Assembly: GCA_964353255.1 (NCBI GenBank) | Contig: CAYGVJ010000102.1 | Span: 1-20,416, forward strand | Length of the DNA stretch: 20,416 nucleotides | Reading direction: 5' to 3' | Origin: VFZS01 sp964353255 | Lineage (GTDB): Bacteria > Acidobacteriota > Terriglobia > Bryobacterales > Bryobacteraceae | Shown: piece after piece, positions 8,721 to 16,774 of the stretch | Layout: every line of letters starts with the position of its first letter | Position numbering within the stretch: the stretch's first letter is position 1 | The notes under the pieces: model-generated | The model's input: the letters and a program-made list of their open reading frames with translations, nothing else | Told to the model about the DNA's origin: nothing | The model's database searches: none | Position numbers and translations under genes: made by a program

Positions 8721-9209
8721 TTACGGCATCTTTTCCACGTCGATGTGGAAACACCGGGTTGTCCCTGTCGCCGAGAAGACCACTTTCCCTGTGGCGTCAA
8801 GGGTATCCACAATGAAAGGACCGGTCAGTTCCCACCCGCTCTCTGTGTACGCCAGCTTCGCGCGCATCTTCCAGGTGTATTCCGTCATGCCAGACGCGCC
8901 ATAACTCAGGCCCAGGCACGTTACCGCGAACTGGCGGTTGCCAGTCCTCACCCAGCTTCCATGCGCCAGGCTGTCGGAAATGGACCCACTCGTGCTGATG
9001 AAGCCTCCGTCCGGCATGAAGGTGGCTAGATTCAGAAACCGCTCCGGGACGCCCGGCGGCGGCGAATCGAGTGTGATTACTACCGCCCAGGAGCCCTCCA
9101 GCGTTTGGCGTTCTTCACTAGCTGCGAGCGGTCTGGACTGTCCACTCGCCAGAAGCGCGAGCACGGCGACTGCCATGGCGACCAGCAGTAGCACGATTCT
9201 CTTCTGCAT
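8721..9209 (-). CDS. Small secreted protein, lipocalin-like, function unknown
   Basis: A 162-residue protein with a clear signal peptide (residues 1-23, MQKRIVLLLVAMAVAVLALL then ASG). The mature part opens with LEGSWAVVITLDSPPPGVPERFLNLATFMPDGGFIST and continues with HGSWVRTGNRQFAVTCLGL, YTWKMRAKLAYTESGWELTGPF and a final beta-rich stretch. The GSW...F.pdG...s..G.W......F.v pattern recalls small lipocalin-like or calycin-type proteins, but I do not recognise a named family. There are two cysteines in the mature part (CLGL and TRCFH), so one disulfide is possible after export. GGGAGG lies about eight bases upstream of the ATG at 9209. No partner gene is evident, since it is transcribed alone towards the CadC-like gene with abutting stop codons. 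Confidence 0.7.
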   Translation of the reverse strand: MQKRIVLLLVAMAVAVLALLASGQSRPLAASEERQTLEGSWAVVITLDSPPPGVPERFLNLATFMPDGGFISTSGSISDSLAHGSWVRTGNRQFAVTCLGLSYGASGMTEYTWKMRAKLAYTESGWELTGPFIVDTLDATGKVVFSATGTTRCFHIDVEKMP

Positions 9210-9409
9210 ATAGATTTCCTCCCTGTTTCACCCCTGCCGCGCGACCAGGCGCCGCCGGCCGGGGTGGTATCGGTTCTTGCGAACCTGAGAGCACCATGGC
9301 ATGGAACCGGTTCGGGAGTCTTCAAGAAAAGCTCAGATTTCTCTCTGAAGTTTCTCTGGGTAGGATAAGGCCGCCCCCAATGTGCCGCCGATGGTCGGGC
9401 TGGAGGCCT
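9210..9409. other. Intergenic region with GAACC-type symmetry
   Basis: This non-coding stretch upstream of the small secreted protein contains GGTTCttgcGAACC (9272-9285) and the perfect palindrome GAACCGGTTC (9304-9313), giving four copies of the same pentamer in 42 bases, 60-105 bases upstream of the start at 9209. They may be regulator sites for that gene. No convincing open reading frame or RNA gene is seen here. Confidence 0.35.
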
Positions 9410-9540
9410 GGAAGCCGTGAAAAAATCCGCGGACAGGCGAAACCGCCTGCCCCACAGTTGGCTAAGTGCTCTGATTGCAGTGTGGGACAGGCAGTTTTGC
9501 CTGTCTCCTCGAGCTGTGGCCCGATTCTTTCACGGCTTCC
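9410..9540. repeat. REP-like nested palindrome element A (131 bp)
   Basis: Outer arms GGAAGCCGTGAAA (9410-9422) and its exact reverse complement (9528-9540) enclose two inner units in opposite orientation at 9431-9455 and 9482-9507. Each inner unit is itself a small hairpin built on GACAGGC...GCCTGTC next to a GTGGG/CCCAC flank; the two differ at about three of 24 positions. The element ends four bases from the stop codon of the response regulator gene, a typical location for REP/BIME sequences, and it may also act as a transcription end for that operon. Confidence 0.8.
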
Positions 9541-9544
9541 TGTC

Positions 9545-10192
9545 CTAGCGGACCAGGCCGCGACGCACGGCGCTCAAGACCAGTTCCGCCGCGCTGTGCA
9601 CGTCCAGCTTCTCCATTATCCGCGTGCGGTGGGTCTCAACGGTGTGCAGGCTCAGCCCCAGCAGCGAGGCAATCTCCTTGTTGCTCTTGCCTTCGGCCAC
9701 GAGCTGGTAGACTTGCCGTTCGCGCTCGGTGAGCAGCTCGTACCGGTCCTCGACCTTGTCCAAGACGGCGGCCGCGCTTTGACGGCTGGCCAGGAGGCGA
9801 GCCACTGCCGGGCTGAAGAACCGCCCGCCTTGACAGACGCTTTGAATGGCCTGGATGAGGTCCTCTTCGACGGAGTCCTTGAGCAGATAGCCGCTGGCCC
9901 CGGCCTTGAGGGCGCGCGTGACGTAGCGTTCGTCATTGTGCATGCTCAGGATCAACACGGCGGTGCGCGGGGAGCGGCGGAGGAGCTGGGCGGTCGCCTC
10001 GATCCCGTTCAGGCCGGCCATCCCCACGTCTACGATGGCCACATCGGGCTGGAGCTGGCGCGCCAGATCGACGGCCGCAAGGCCCGAGGAAGCCTCCGCC
10101 ACCACCGTGAAATCGGGGTAACTCTCCAGAATCCTCCGCAAGCCTTGGCGCAGGATCGCGTGATCGTCGGCCAGCAGGATGCGGATCGGCAT
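9545..10192 (-). CDS. NarL/FixJ-family response regulator
   Basis: A 215-residue two-component response regulator. The receiver (1-120) has the acidic pair Asp9-Asp10, the phosphoacceptor Asp55 in IVDVGMAGLNG (Ala where Pro is usual), Ser83 and Lys105 in GYLLKDS. The output domain (about 150-215) is a LuxR-type helix-turn-helix with LTERERQVYQLVAEGKSNKEIA and LSLHTVETHRTRIMEKL. Its ATG overlaps the TGA of the upstream histidine kinase gene by one base, so the two are translationally coupled and form a cognate pair. The target genes are not shown by the sequence. The signal is also unknown; NarL itself responds to nitrate, but nothing here indicates that ligand. Confidence 0.93.
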   Translation of the reverse strand: MPIRILLADDHAILRQGLRRILESYPDFTVVAEASSGLAAVDLARQLQPDVAIVDVGMAGLNGIEATAQLLRRSPRTAVLILSMHNDERYVTRALKAGASGYLLKDSVEEDLIQAIQSVCQGGRFFSPAVARLLASRQSAAAVLDKVEDRYELLTERERQVYQLVAEGKSNKEIASLLGLSLHTVETHRTRIMEKLDVHSAAELVLSAVRRGLVR

Positions 10193-11610
10193 CAGAGGTC
10201 CTCGCCGGCAGCGGCCAGGGAGGCTTCAGCGGAGGGTCGCGGGACCGGCAAGCGAATCTCCAGCCGCGTGCCCCGGCCTGCACCGGATTCCAGGTTCAAG
10301 GAGCCTCCCAGCCTGGCGAGCCGTTCCCGGATGCCCAGAATACCCAGGCCGCCTGAGCCTGCCGGGTTGCCATACCGGTCGAGGGCGAAGCCCCGCCCGT
10401 TGTCTGCGACCTGGACAGCCAGCTCGCCGTCCCGCTGGCACACCACGACACGGACGGCGGTGGCGCCGGCGTGCTTCTCGCAGTTGTTCAGCGCTTCCTG
10501 GACGATCCGGTAGACGCAGGTCTTGAGCGTGTCCGGCAGGGCCTCCTCGAGTCCCTCCTCGGAGAAGGAGCAGGGGATGCCGGAGCGGCGGCTGAAATCT
10601 TCCGCCTGCCATTGCAGCGCGGGCGCCAGCCCCAGGTCGTCCAGCAAGGAGGGCCTCAACAGCAGGGAGATGTTGCGCACGGTGTCCACGGTTCTCTCGG
10701 CCAGCAGGCGGGCTTCCTCCAGCCGGTCCCGCGTGTCCGGGGAGCCCGCCTTCCAGGCGGCCTGGGCACGGGAGATCTCAATGCGCAGCGCGGTCAAGGT
10801 CTGGCCGATTTCGTCGTGCAGCTCCCGCGCGATGCGGCGGCGTTCGTCCTCCTGGATCTCCAGCAAGCGGGCGGAGAGTTGCTGGAGATCGCGCTTGGCC
10901 TGGGTGACTTCCTCGAGGCGCCGGAGGCTCTCCTGCTCCAGGCGGGCGGCGTGACGCAGCGAGAAACGCGCCACGGCCAGGCCAAGCGCCAGGCACAGGC
11001 CCATGATGCCCAAGAGCCACCACAGGGCGGTATCGCGGCTGCGCTCGAACTCCGCTTCGCTGGCCCGCAAGGCTTCTTGGCTGATTTCCCCCAGTTGGCG
11101 CAGCATCGCACTGGTGGTGTTGCGGCGGGGCACGATCTCCGACTGCACGAAAGCGTACGCCTGGCTGCCTCTCAGTTCCTCCGGCCGCCGCAGAGCCGAT
11201 TCCAGCACGCTCCAGAACTCGTGCACCTGGACCTGCAACTCGAGCAAGGACTGGCTGCGGCCGGCAGCAGCCTGGAGCTGAACCAGCTCAGCGTCCGCCT
11301 CCGCTTCCAGATCTGCGAGCTGCTTGCGGAAGGTGCCCGCCCGGTCGGGCAGGTCGCTCAGAAAGAAGTCGCGGGCCTGAATCGAGCCCAGGTACAGGAG
11401 CCTGCGCAGGCGGGTCTGGATCTCGTTCTGTTGCACATAGCGGCGATAGATCTGGGCGCTTTGGTAAGAAGCGGCGTGCTGGATGCGGTAGGACTCGGCC
11501 GCCGAGAACAGCAGCAATGCGATCATCCCGGCAAAGCCCAGGCGCAGCACCGCCGGCTTGCCGAGCCGGCCGCCTCGGAAACCGGCCTTGAGGGAGCGTA
11601 GCAGTCTCAC
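10192..11610 (-). CDS. NarX/DegS-type sensor histidine kinase (HisKA_3)
   Basis: A 472-residue membrane sensor kinase. Two membrane helices (about 22-40 and 195-215) bracket a largely helical outer region of about 150 residues, possibly a four-helix-bundle or CHASE3-like sensor with no recognisable ligand motif. A coiled linker follows (225-250). The dimerisation/phosphoacceptor helix reads DERRRIARELHDEIGQ with His265. The ATPase domain has the N box (EALNNCEKH, 372-380), DNGRGF (403-408) and GGLGILGIRERLARLGG (420-436). Start is GTG at 11610 with only a weak AGAAGGG upstream. The start lies 40 bases from the divergent glmS start, so the two promoters must overlap. It phosphorylates the coupled response regulator by inference from gene order. 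Confidence 0.92.
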   Translation of the reverse strand: MRLLRSLKAGFRGGRLGKPAVLRLGFAGMIALLLFSAAESYRIQHAASYQSAQIYRRYVQQNEIQTRLRRLLYLGSIQARDFFLSDLPDRAGTFRKQLADLEAEADAELVQLQAAAGRSQSLLELQVQVHEFWSVLESALRRPEELRGSQAYAFVQSEIVPRRNTTSAMLRQLGEISQEALRASEAEFERSRDTALWWLLGIMGLCLALGLAVARFSLRHAARLEQESLRRLEEVTQAKRDLQQLSARLLEIQEDERRRIARELHDEIGQTLTALRIEISRAQAAWKAGSPDTRDRLEEARLLAERTVDTVRNISLLLRPSLLDDLGLAPALQWQAEDFSRRSGIPCSFSEEGLEEALPDTLKTCVYRIVQEALNNCEKHAGATAVRVVVCQRDGELAVQVADNGRGFALDRYGNPAGSGGLGILGIRERLARLGGSLNLESGAGRGTRLEIRLPVPRPSAEASLAAAGEDL

Positions 11611-11638
11611 CCCTTCTAAGACTACCAGGGCGGCGTTC

Positions 11639-11644
11639 TAAAAT
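11639..11644 (+). promoter_or_regulatory. Possible -10 box of a leaderless glmS transcript
   Basis: TAAAAT lies seven bases before the glmS ATG, so transcription starting at the usual distance would begin at or next to the start codon. No Shine-Dalgarno is visible between here and the ATG. A clear -35 is not seen, so this is tentative. Confidence 0.3.
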
Positions 11645-11650
11645 GAAGCT

Positions 11651-13490
<1,840 letters not shown>

Positions 13491-13504
<14 letters not shown>

Positions 13505-14936
13505 CGGGTTCTGCTCTGACCAGCCTGTTGTTCTGGTACGTGAGGACCAGGTTGTAGCTTCTGATCTCGTCAGGATCTGGCCGCCGGCTCATCCTCTTCA
13601 CTCGGGCCACTTCGATCGTCTTGTCGCCATAGCCGAGGCGAACCAAAAACAACGGGCTCCAGTCGTCTTTGTCAAAGGGATCATCGAGAAACAGCACGCG
13701 GCTCTTGGCCGGAAGCTCCGGCGCCAGCCTGTGGATCTCCTCCGCGGTGTGCCGCAACATGGGGTCCACAAAGGCCGGAAAGGTGTTAGCGCGGTGAACC
13801 AAAAACAAACCGACTGCCGCTGCCGCAAACGTTATCGCGGACACCGCCGGCCGCGGCGCCAGCCTGACCAGCGCAGCGCCCGCGCCGTCGCGCACCCAGA
13901 CCAACAGCGTCGCGGCGTACAGGCTCCATCCCAGGAAAGGCACGTAGAGGATCGAGATGCCTCCTCGGGGTGTGATGAAGATCACGGGCAGAACACTCAG
14001 CAGAACGAAGAAGAAGCTGAACCACAAGGCCTTGCGCCGGCTCACCGCGGCGATCAACAGCATGGCTCCCCACAACAGCAGAGCTCGGGCAGGAGTGAAC
14101 CAGGGAATGCGTTGATAGAACGCGTTGTTGAGATAGTGCGCATATGTGCCGAGGTAGCGCGCCAGGCTGACGTGGAGCTTGTAGTCCGATACTCCCCAGA
14201 ACGCGCTCGCCTGGGAAAGCTTGGCGAAGAGGAACGGCACGGTCATCGCGGCGAGAAGCCAGGCGAGCCGTGCTTCGCCGACCAGCCAGCGCCACAGGTC
14301 ACCCTTCGTGAACCTCGGGCGATGGTAGATCAGCTCGTACAGGAGTACGGCGGCCGGCAGGGTGACCGCCATCTCCTTGGAGTTGAGAGCACAGACGTAC
14401 AACGCCACCACACAGACGGCCTGGGGCCAGCGTAGTCGCCGCCCCTCGCGCCGGGCGTGAGCATACAGCAGCAGGGCCCCGGCGTAAAAAGAAAAGCAGA
14501 GCAGATCGTAGATCATCCCGGTGTTGTAGTAGAAGTCTTCAAACCCGGCATGATAGGAGCCGACCAGGGCGGTGAGCAGGCCGACCTCACGCGAGCCCGT
14601 CAGTTTGCGCGCGGTCGCGTACAGCAGTGCGAGGTTGATCAGGAAGATGGCAAAGCAGGCCACCCGGAACGGGAGCGGATTGAAGCCGAAGACGGCGAAC
14701 ATCGAGCGGTAAAAGAGGCCCCCCAGCGGCCGGTAGAAGGGCGACCAGTAGGCGACATTGGCAATCAGGAGGTCGCGCCACGGCTTGGCCCAGTAGCCGT
14801 AGAGGTTCATAGCGTCGTCGCCGGTGAAGTAGGCGTGTAGACCCGCGCCGGCAAACCAGAAGGGCATCCCGCAGATGACCGCGACAGCGGAGAGGAGAGC
14901 CAAGCCTGTCAGCAGACGCGCCGGCTGGGGCATCAT
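13491..14936 (-). CDS. Polytopic membrane protein, putative GT-C-type glycosyltransferase (copy B)
   Basis: A 481-residue inner-membrane protein with about ten to twelve hydrophobic segments. Early in the chain, after the first segment, is YFTGDDAMNLYGYW, an acidic pair placed like the catalytic loop of GT-C enzymes. It then shows PFYRPLGG, FGFNPLPFRV, FYYNTGMIYDLLCF and LNSKEMAVTLPAAVLL, in the same order as the equivalent motifs of the protein at 5382-6725, so the two are probably distant paralogues. The soluble C-terminal part (about the last 100 residues) is LPAKSRVLFLDDPFDKDD and onward, of unknown role. I start at the ATG at 14936 (a second ATG follows directly); an extension to a TTG at 15008 would run into the palindromic repeat and lacks support. 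It is monocistronic, convergent with glmS by a 14-base overlap. Confidence 0.65.
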
Positions 14937-14987
14937 TTCCAACGCGATGGTACTACAAAAGAGGGCCGGGTGAGTCTCATGGAGGGT

Positions 14988-15108
14988 GCTGAAAAAGGCC
15001 TTGGACAAGCTGAAGCATGTCCTACGTGGGCGCGCAAATGCTTGATTTGGCGTTGTGGGACATGCTTTAGCTTGTCGTCCTCGGGCCTTGAAACAGGCCT
15101 TTTTCAGC
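14988..15108. repeat. REP-like nested palindrome element B (121 bp)
   Basis: Outer arms GCTGAAAAAGGCCT (14988-15001) and its exact reverse complement (15095-15108) enclose two inner units in opposite orientation, GGACAAGCTGAAGCATGTCC (from 15003) and GTGGGACATGCTTTAGCTTG (from 15055), which differ at about two of 22 positions. Each inner unit is itself a hairpin of the form GTGGGACAnGC...GCnTGTC, the same plan as element A. It occupies most of the divergent gap between the membrane-protein gene and the aldo/keto reductase gene, so it lies in or next to both promoters. Confidence 0.8.
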
Positions 15109-15144
15109 GCCGTCTTATGGTATGCTGCGGCGGAGGGACGACCA

Positions 15145-15150
15145 AGGAGG
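15145..15150 (+). promoter_or_regulatory. Ribosome binding site of the aldo/keto reductase
   Basis: AGGAGG lies four bases before the ATG at 15155 and only one base before the ATG at 15152, which favours 15155. It also rules out the earlier in-frame start at 15122. Confidence 0.75.
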
Positions 15151-15154
15151 GATG

Positions 15155-16105
15155 ATGAGCGTTTCCCGGCGAGAGTTTCTGGAGACTACGGCCCTGGGCG
15201 GGGCGGCGGCCTCGGCTTTGAGCGGCGCACCAGCAGCCATTCCCACGCGCGTGCTGGGGCGCACCGGCGTGCGGGTCACCATTCTGGCGTTCGGGGGCGG
15301 CAGCCGGTACCTGACGATCAAGCCGGACGATAAGGCCGTCGCAGCGCTCAATCGCGCTCTGGACCTGGGCATCAATTACGTGGACACGGCCTACACCTAT
15401 GGCAACGGCCATAGCGAGGAGATAATAGGCCGGGTGATGGCCACGCGCCGCAAGGAGGTCTTCCTGGCCACCAAGATCAGCGTGCGCAAGGGCGAGGAAG
15501 CGCTGCGCGGCGTCGAGGAAAGCCTCAAGCGGCTCCAGACGGATCACCTGGACCTGCTGCACATCCACAGTCTCAACGGCGAGAAGGATCTGGCGGCGAT
15601 CGAGGCGCCAGACGGGGTGCTGAAGGTCTTCTACCGCCTGCGCGATCAGAAGGTGACGCGCTTCATCGGCGTGACTTGCCACACCCAGGCCGCGACGCTG
15701 AAGACCGCGCTGGAGCGCCACGACTTCGACTGCACGCAAATGGCGTTGAACGCCGCGCTGATGGGCTCCAGCGGCGAGAAGTTCACCCCGGAGGACAGCT
15801 TCCAAACCCTCGCTCTGCCGGTGGCCAACCGCAAGAACCTGGGCGTAATCGCCATGAAGGTCTTCGCGCAGGACCGCATCCCGGGGCCGCCGCCGGCCGA
15901 GCAACTGATTCGTTACTCGATGTCGCTGCCGGTTACCGCGGTGGTCATCGGCATGCCCAAGCCGGAGCACCTCGAACAGAACGTCGAGCTCGCGCGGGGC
16001 TTCAAGCCCATGCCTCCGGCCGAGATGCGGCAGCTCTCCGACAGCCTCGCGGCCGCGCAGAAAGCCGCCCTGGACCGCTACTTCGCGCGCCACGTGGACA
16101 CGTAG
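15155..16105 (+). CDS. Aldo/keto reductase with Tat-type signal
   Basis: NAD(P)H-dependent oxidoreductase of 316 residues. The N-terminus MSVSRREFLETTALGGAAASAL carries a twin-arginine motif (SRREFL) and a short hydrophobic stretch, so export in folded form is likely. The TIM-barrel has the complete AKR catalytic set: Asp77 and Tyr82 in NYVDTAYTYGNGHSEEIIGR, Lys107 in VFLATKIS and His138 in LDLLHIHSL. The late segment SMSLPVTAVVIGMPKPEHLEQNV is the usual region near the cofactor site. It lacks the C-terminal cysteine-rich ferredoxin-like extension of some related bacterial reductases. Substrate unknown; many bacterial relatives annotated as Tat-exported oxidoreductases act on sugars or their derivatives, which is not shown here. 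The gene stands alone, followed after about ten bases by the first 106-bp repeat. Confidence 0.9.
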   Translation: MSVSRREFLETTALGGAAASALSGAPAAIPTRVLGRTGVRVTILAFGGGSRYLTIKPDDKAVAALNRALDLGINYVDTAYTYGNGHSEEIIGRVMATRRKEVFLATKISVRKGEEALRGVEESLKRLQTDHLDLLHIHSLNGEKDLAAIEAPDGVLKVFYRLRDQKVTRFIGVTCHTQAATLKTALERHDFDCTQMALNAALMGSSGEKFTPEDSFQTLALPVANRKNLGVIAMKVFAQDRIPGPPPAEQLIRYSMSLPVTAVVIGMPKPEHLEQNVELARGFKPMPPAEMRQLSDSLAAAQKAALDRYFARHVDT

Positions 16106-16115
16106 CGGCGACGCT

Positions 16116-16221
16116 CCGGTTTCGCGCCAAGGACGCCAAGGTCTCGCCAAGATCGCCAAGGTTTTATTTCTGCGCGGGTTCTTTGCGTGCTTGGCGGAAC
16201 CTTTGCGGGCTTTGCGCGAAA
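16116..16221. repeat. 106-bp palindromic repeat, copy 1
   Basis: First of two direct copies separated by exactly 547 bases with no insertion or deletion between them. It contains TTTCGCGC (16119-16126) matched by GCGCGAAA (16214-16221), and internal GCCAAG units on the left half with CTTGGC/CTTTGCG units on the right half, so the transcript could fold as one long imperfect hairpin. It begins about ten bases after the aldo/keto reductase stop codon. Confidence 0.88.
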
Positions 16222-16284
16222 TCCGGACCCTGCTAAGCCGGGACTCCTGCCTGCGGAGTGGTAGTATCAGAGTGAGGATTGCAT

Positions 16285-16635
16285 ATGGAGGCCGCCACGC
16301 TTGGGCAAGTCGCCCCGCCGGTGCCGGAGATCCTGGGCGTTGTCGAGCGCAGCTTGCGAGAAATCTACGGCGAACGACTGAAGGGACTGTATCTCTACGG
16401 CTCGTACGCCCGAGGCGACCAGCAGGCCGGTCGGTCGGACATTGACTTGGCGGCAGTCATCGACCATTTGGACAGCCACTTCAAAGAGATCGACCGAACC
16501 GGGGACATCCGCGTGGAGATCTCACTGCGGTTCGGGATGATCGTCTCCATCCAGCCGCTCAGCGAGGAGGCATTTGCTGGTGACGTGAGTCGGCTAAGCC
16601 GTATCGTACATCGGGAGGGCATCCGCATCGCGTGA
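16285..16635 (+). CDS. Minimal nucleotidyltransferase (MNT) domain protein, orphan
   Basis: A 116-residue protein of the pol-beta-type minimal nucleotidyltransferase group. GSYARGDQQAGRSDIDL (residues 39-55) supplies the Gly-Ser pair and the two metal-binding aspartates Asp52 and Asp54. IRVEISLRFGMIVSIQPLSEEAF follows, in which Glu78 may serve as the third acidic residue, and the protein ends with VHREGIRIA, the usual finish of this subfamily. Members are normally encoded beside a HEPN-domain protein, forming MNT-HEPN antitoxin-toxin pairs in which the MNT modifies the HEPN RNase. No HEPN gene is present on either side here. GAGGA at 16274-16278 supports the ATG at 16285 over the TTG at 16279. 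TAGTAT at 16262-16267 is a possible -10. The gene is bracketed by two direct 106-bp repeats and lies tail to tail with ftsZ. Confidence 0.85.
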   Translation: MEAATLGQVAPPVPEILGVVERSLREIYGERLKGLYLYGSYARGDQQAGRSDIDLAAVIDHLDSHFKEIDRTGDIRVEISLRFGMIVSIQPLSEEAFAGDVSRLSRIVHREGIRIA

Positions 16636-16662
16636 GCCCCTAGCTCTGGATCCTTCTGGCTT

Positions 16663-16768
16663 CCGGTTTCGCGCAAAGCACGCCAAGGTCTCGCTAAGAT
16701 CGCCAAGATTTTATTTCTGCGCGGGTTCTTTGCGTGCTTGGCGGGACCTCTGCGAACTTTGCGCGAAA
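16663..16768. repeat. 106-bp palindromic repeat, copy 2
   Basis: Second copy, differing from copy 1 at 8 of 106 positions by hand alignment. Its inverted ends are better preserved: GGTTTCGCGCAAAG (16665-16678) is perfectly matched by its reverse complement at 16757-16770. It ends four bases from the ftsZ stop codon and could form a strong hairpin at the 3' end of the ftsZ message. Confidence 0.88.
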
Positions 16769-16774
16769 CCCGAC

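Noticed and set aside
10471..11601. A 376-codon plus-strand open frame opposite the histidine kinase
   Set aside because: Antisense shadow of a well-supported HisKA_3 kinase, with no ribosome binding site or family motif.
11611..11650. A glmS ribozyme upstream of glmS
   Set aside because: Only 40 bases separate glmS from the divergent gene, too short for the ribozyme, and no matching core is visible.
14937..15008. A 24-codon extension of membrane protein copy B to a TTG start
   Set aside because: It runs into the arm of palindromic element B and the hydrophobic N-terminus begins only at the ATG pair at 14936/14933.
16285..16635. A complete MNT-HEPN toxin-antitoxin system
   Set aside because: Only the MNT half is present; both flanks are repeats followed by ftsZ and the aldo/keto reductase.
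16116..16768. A two-repeat CRISPR array
   Set aside because: The repeats are 106 bp, only two, and the spacer is a gene of its own; no cas gene is present.
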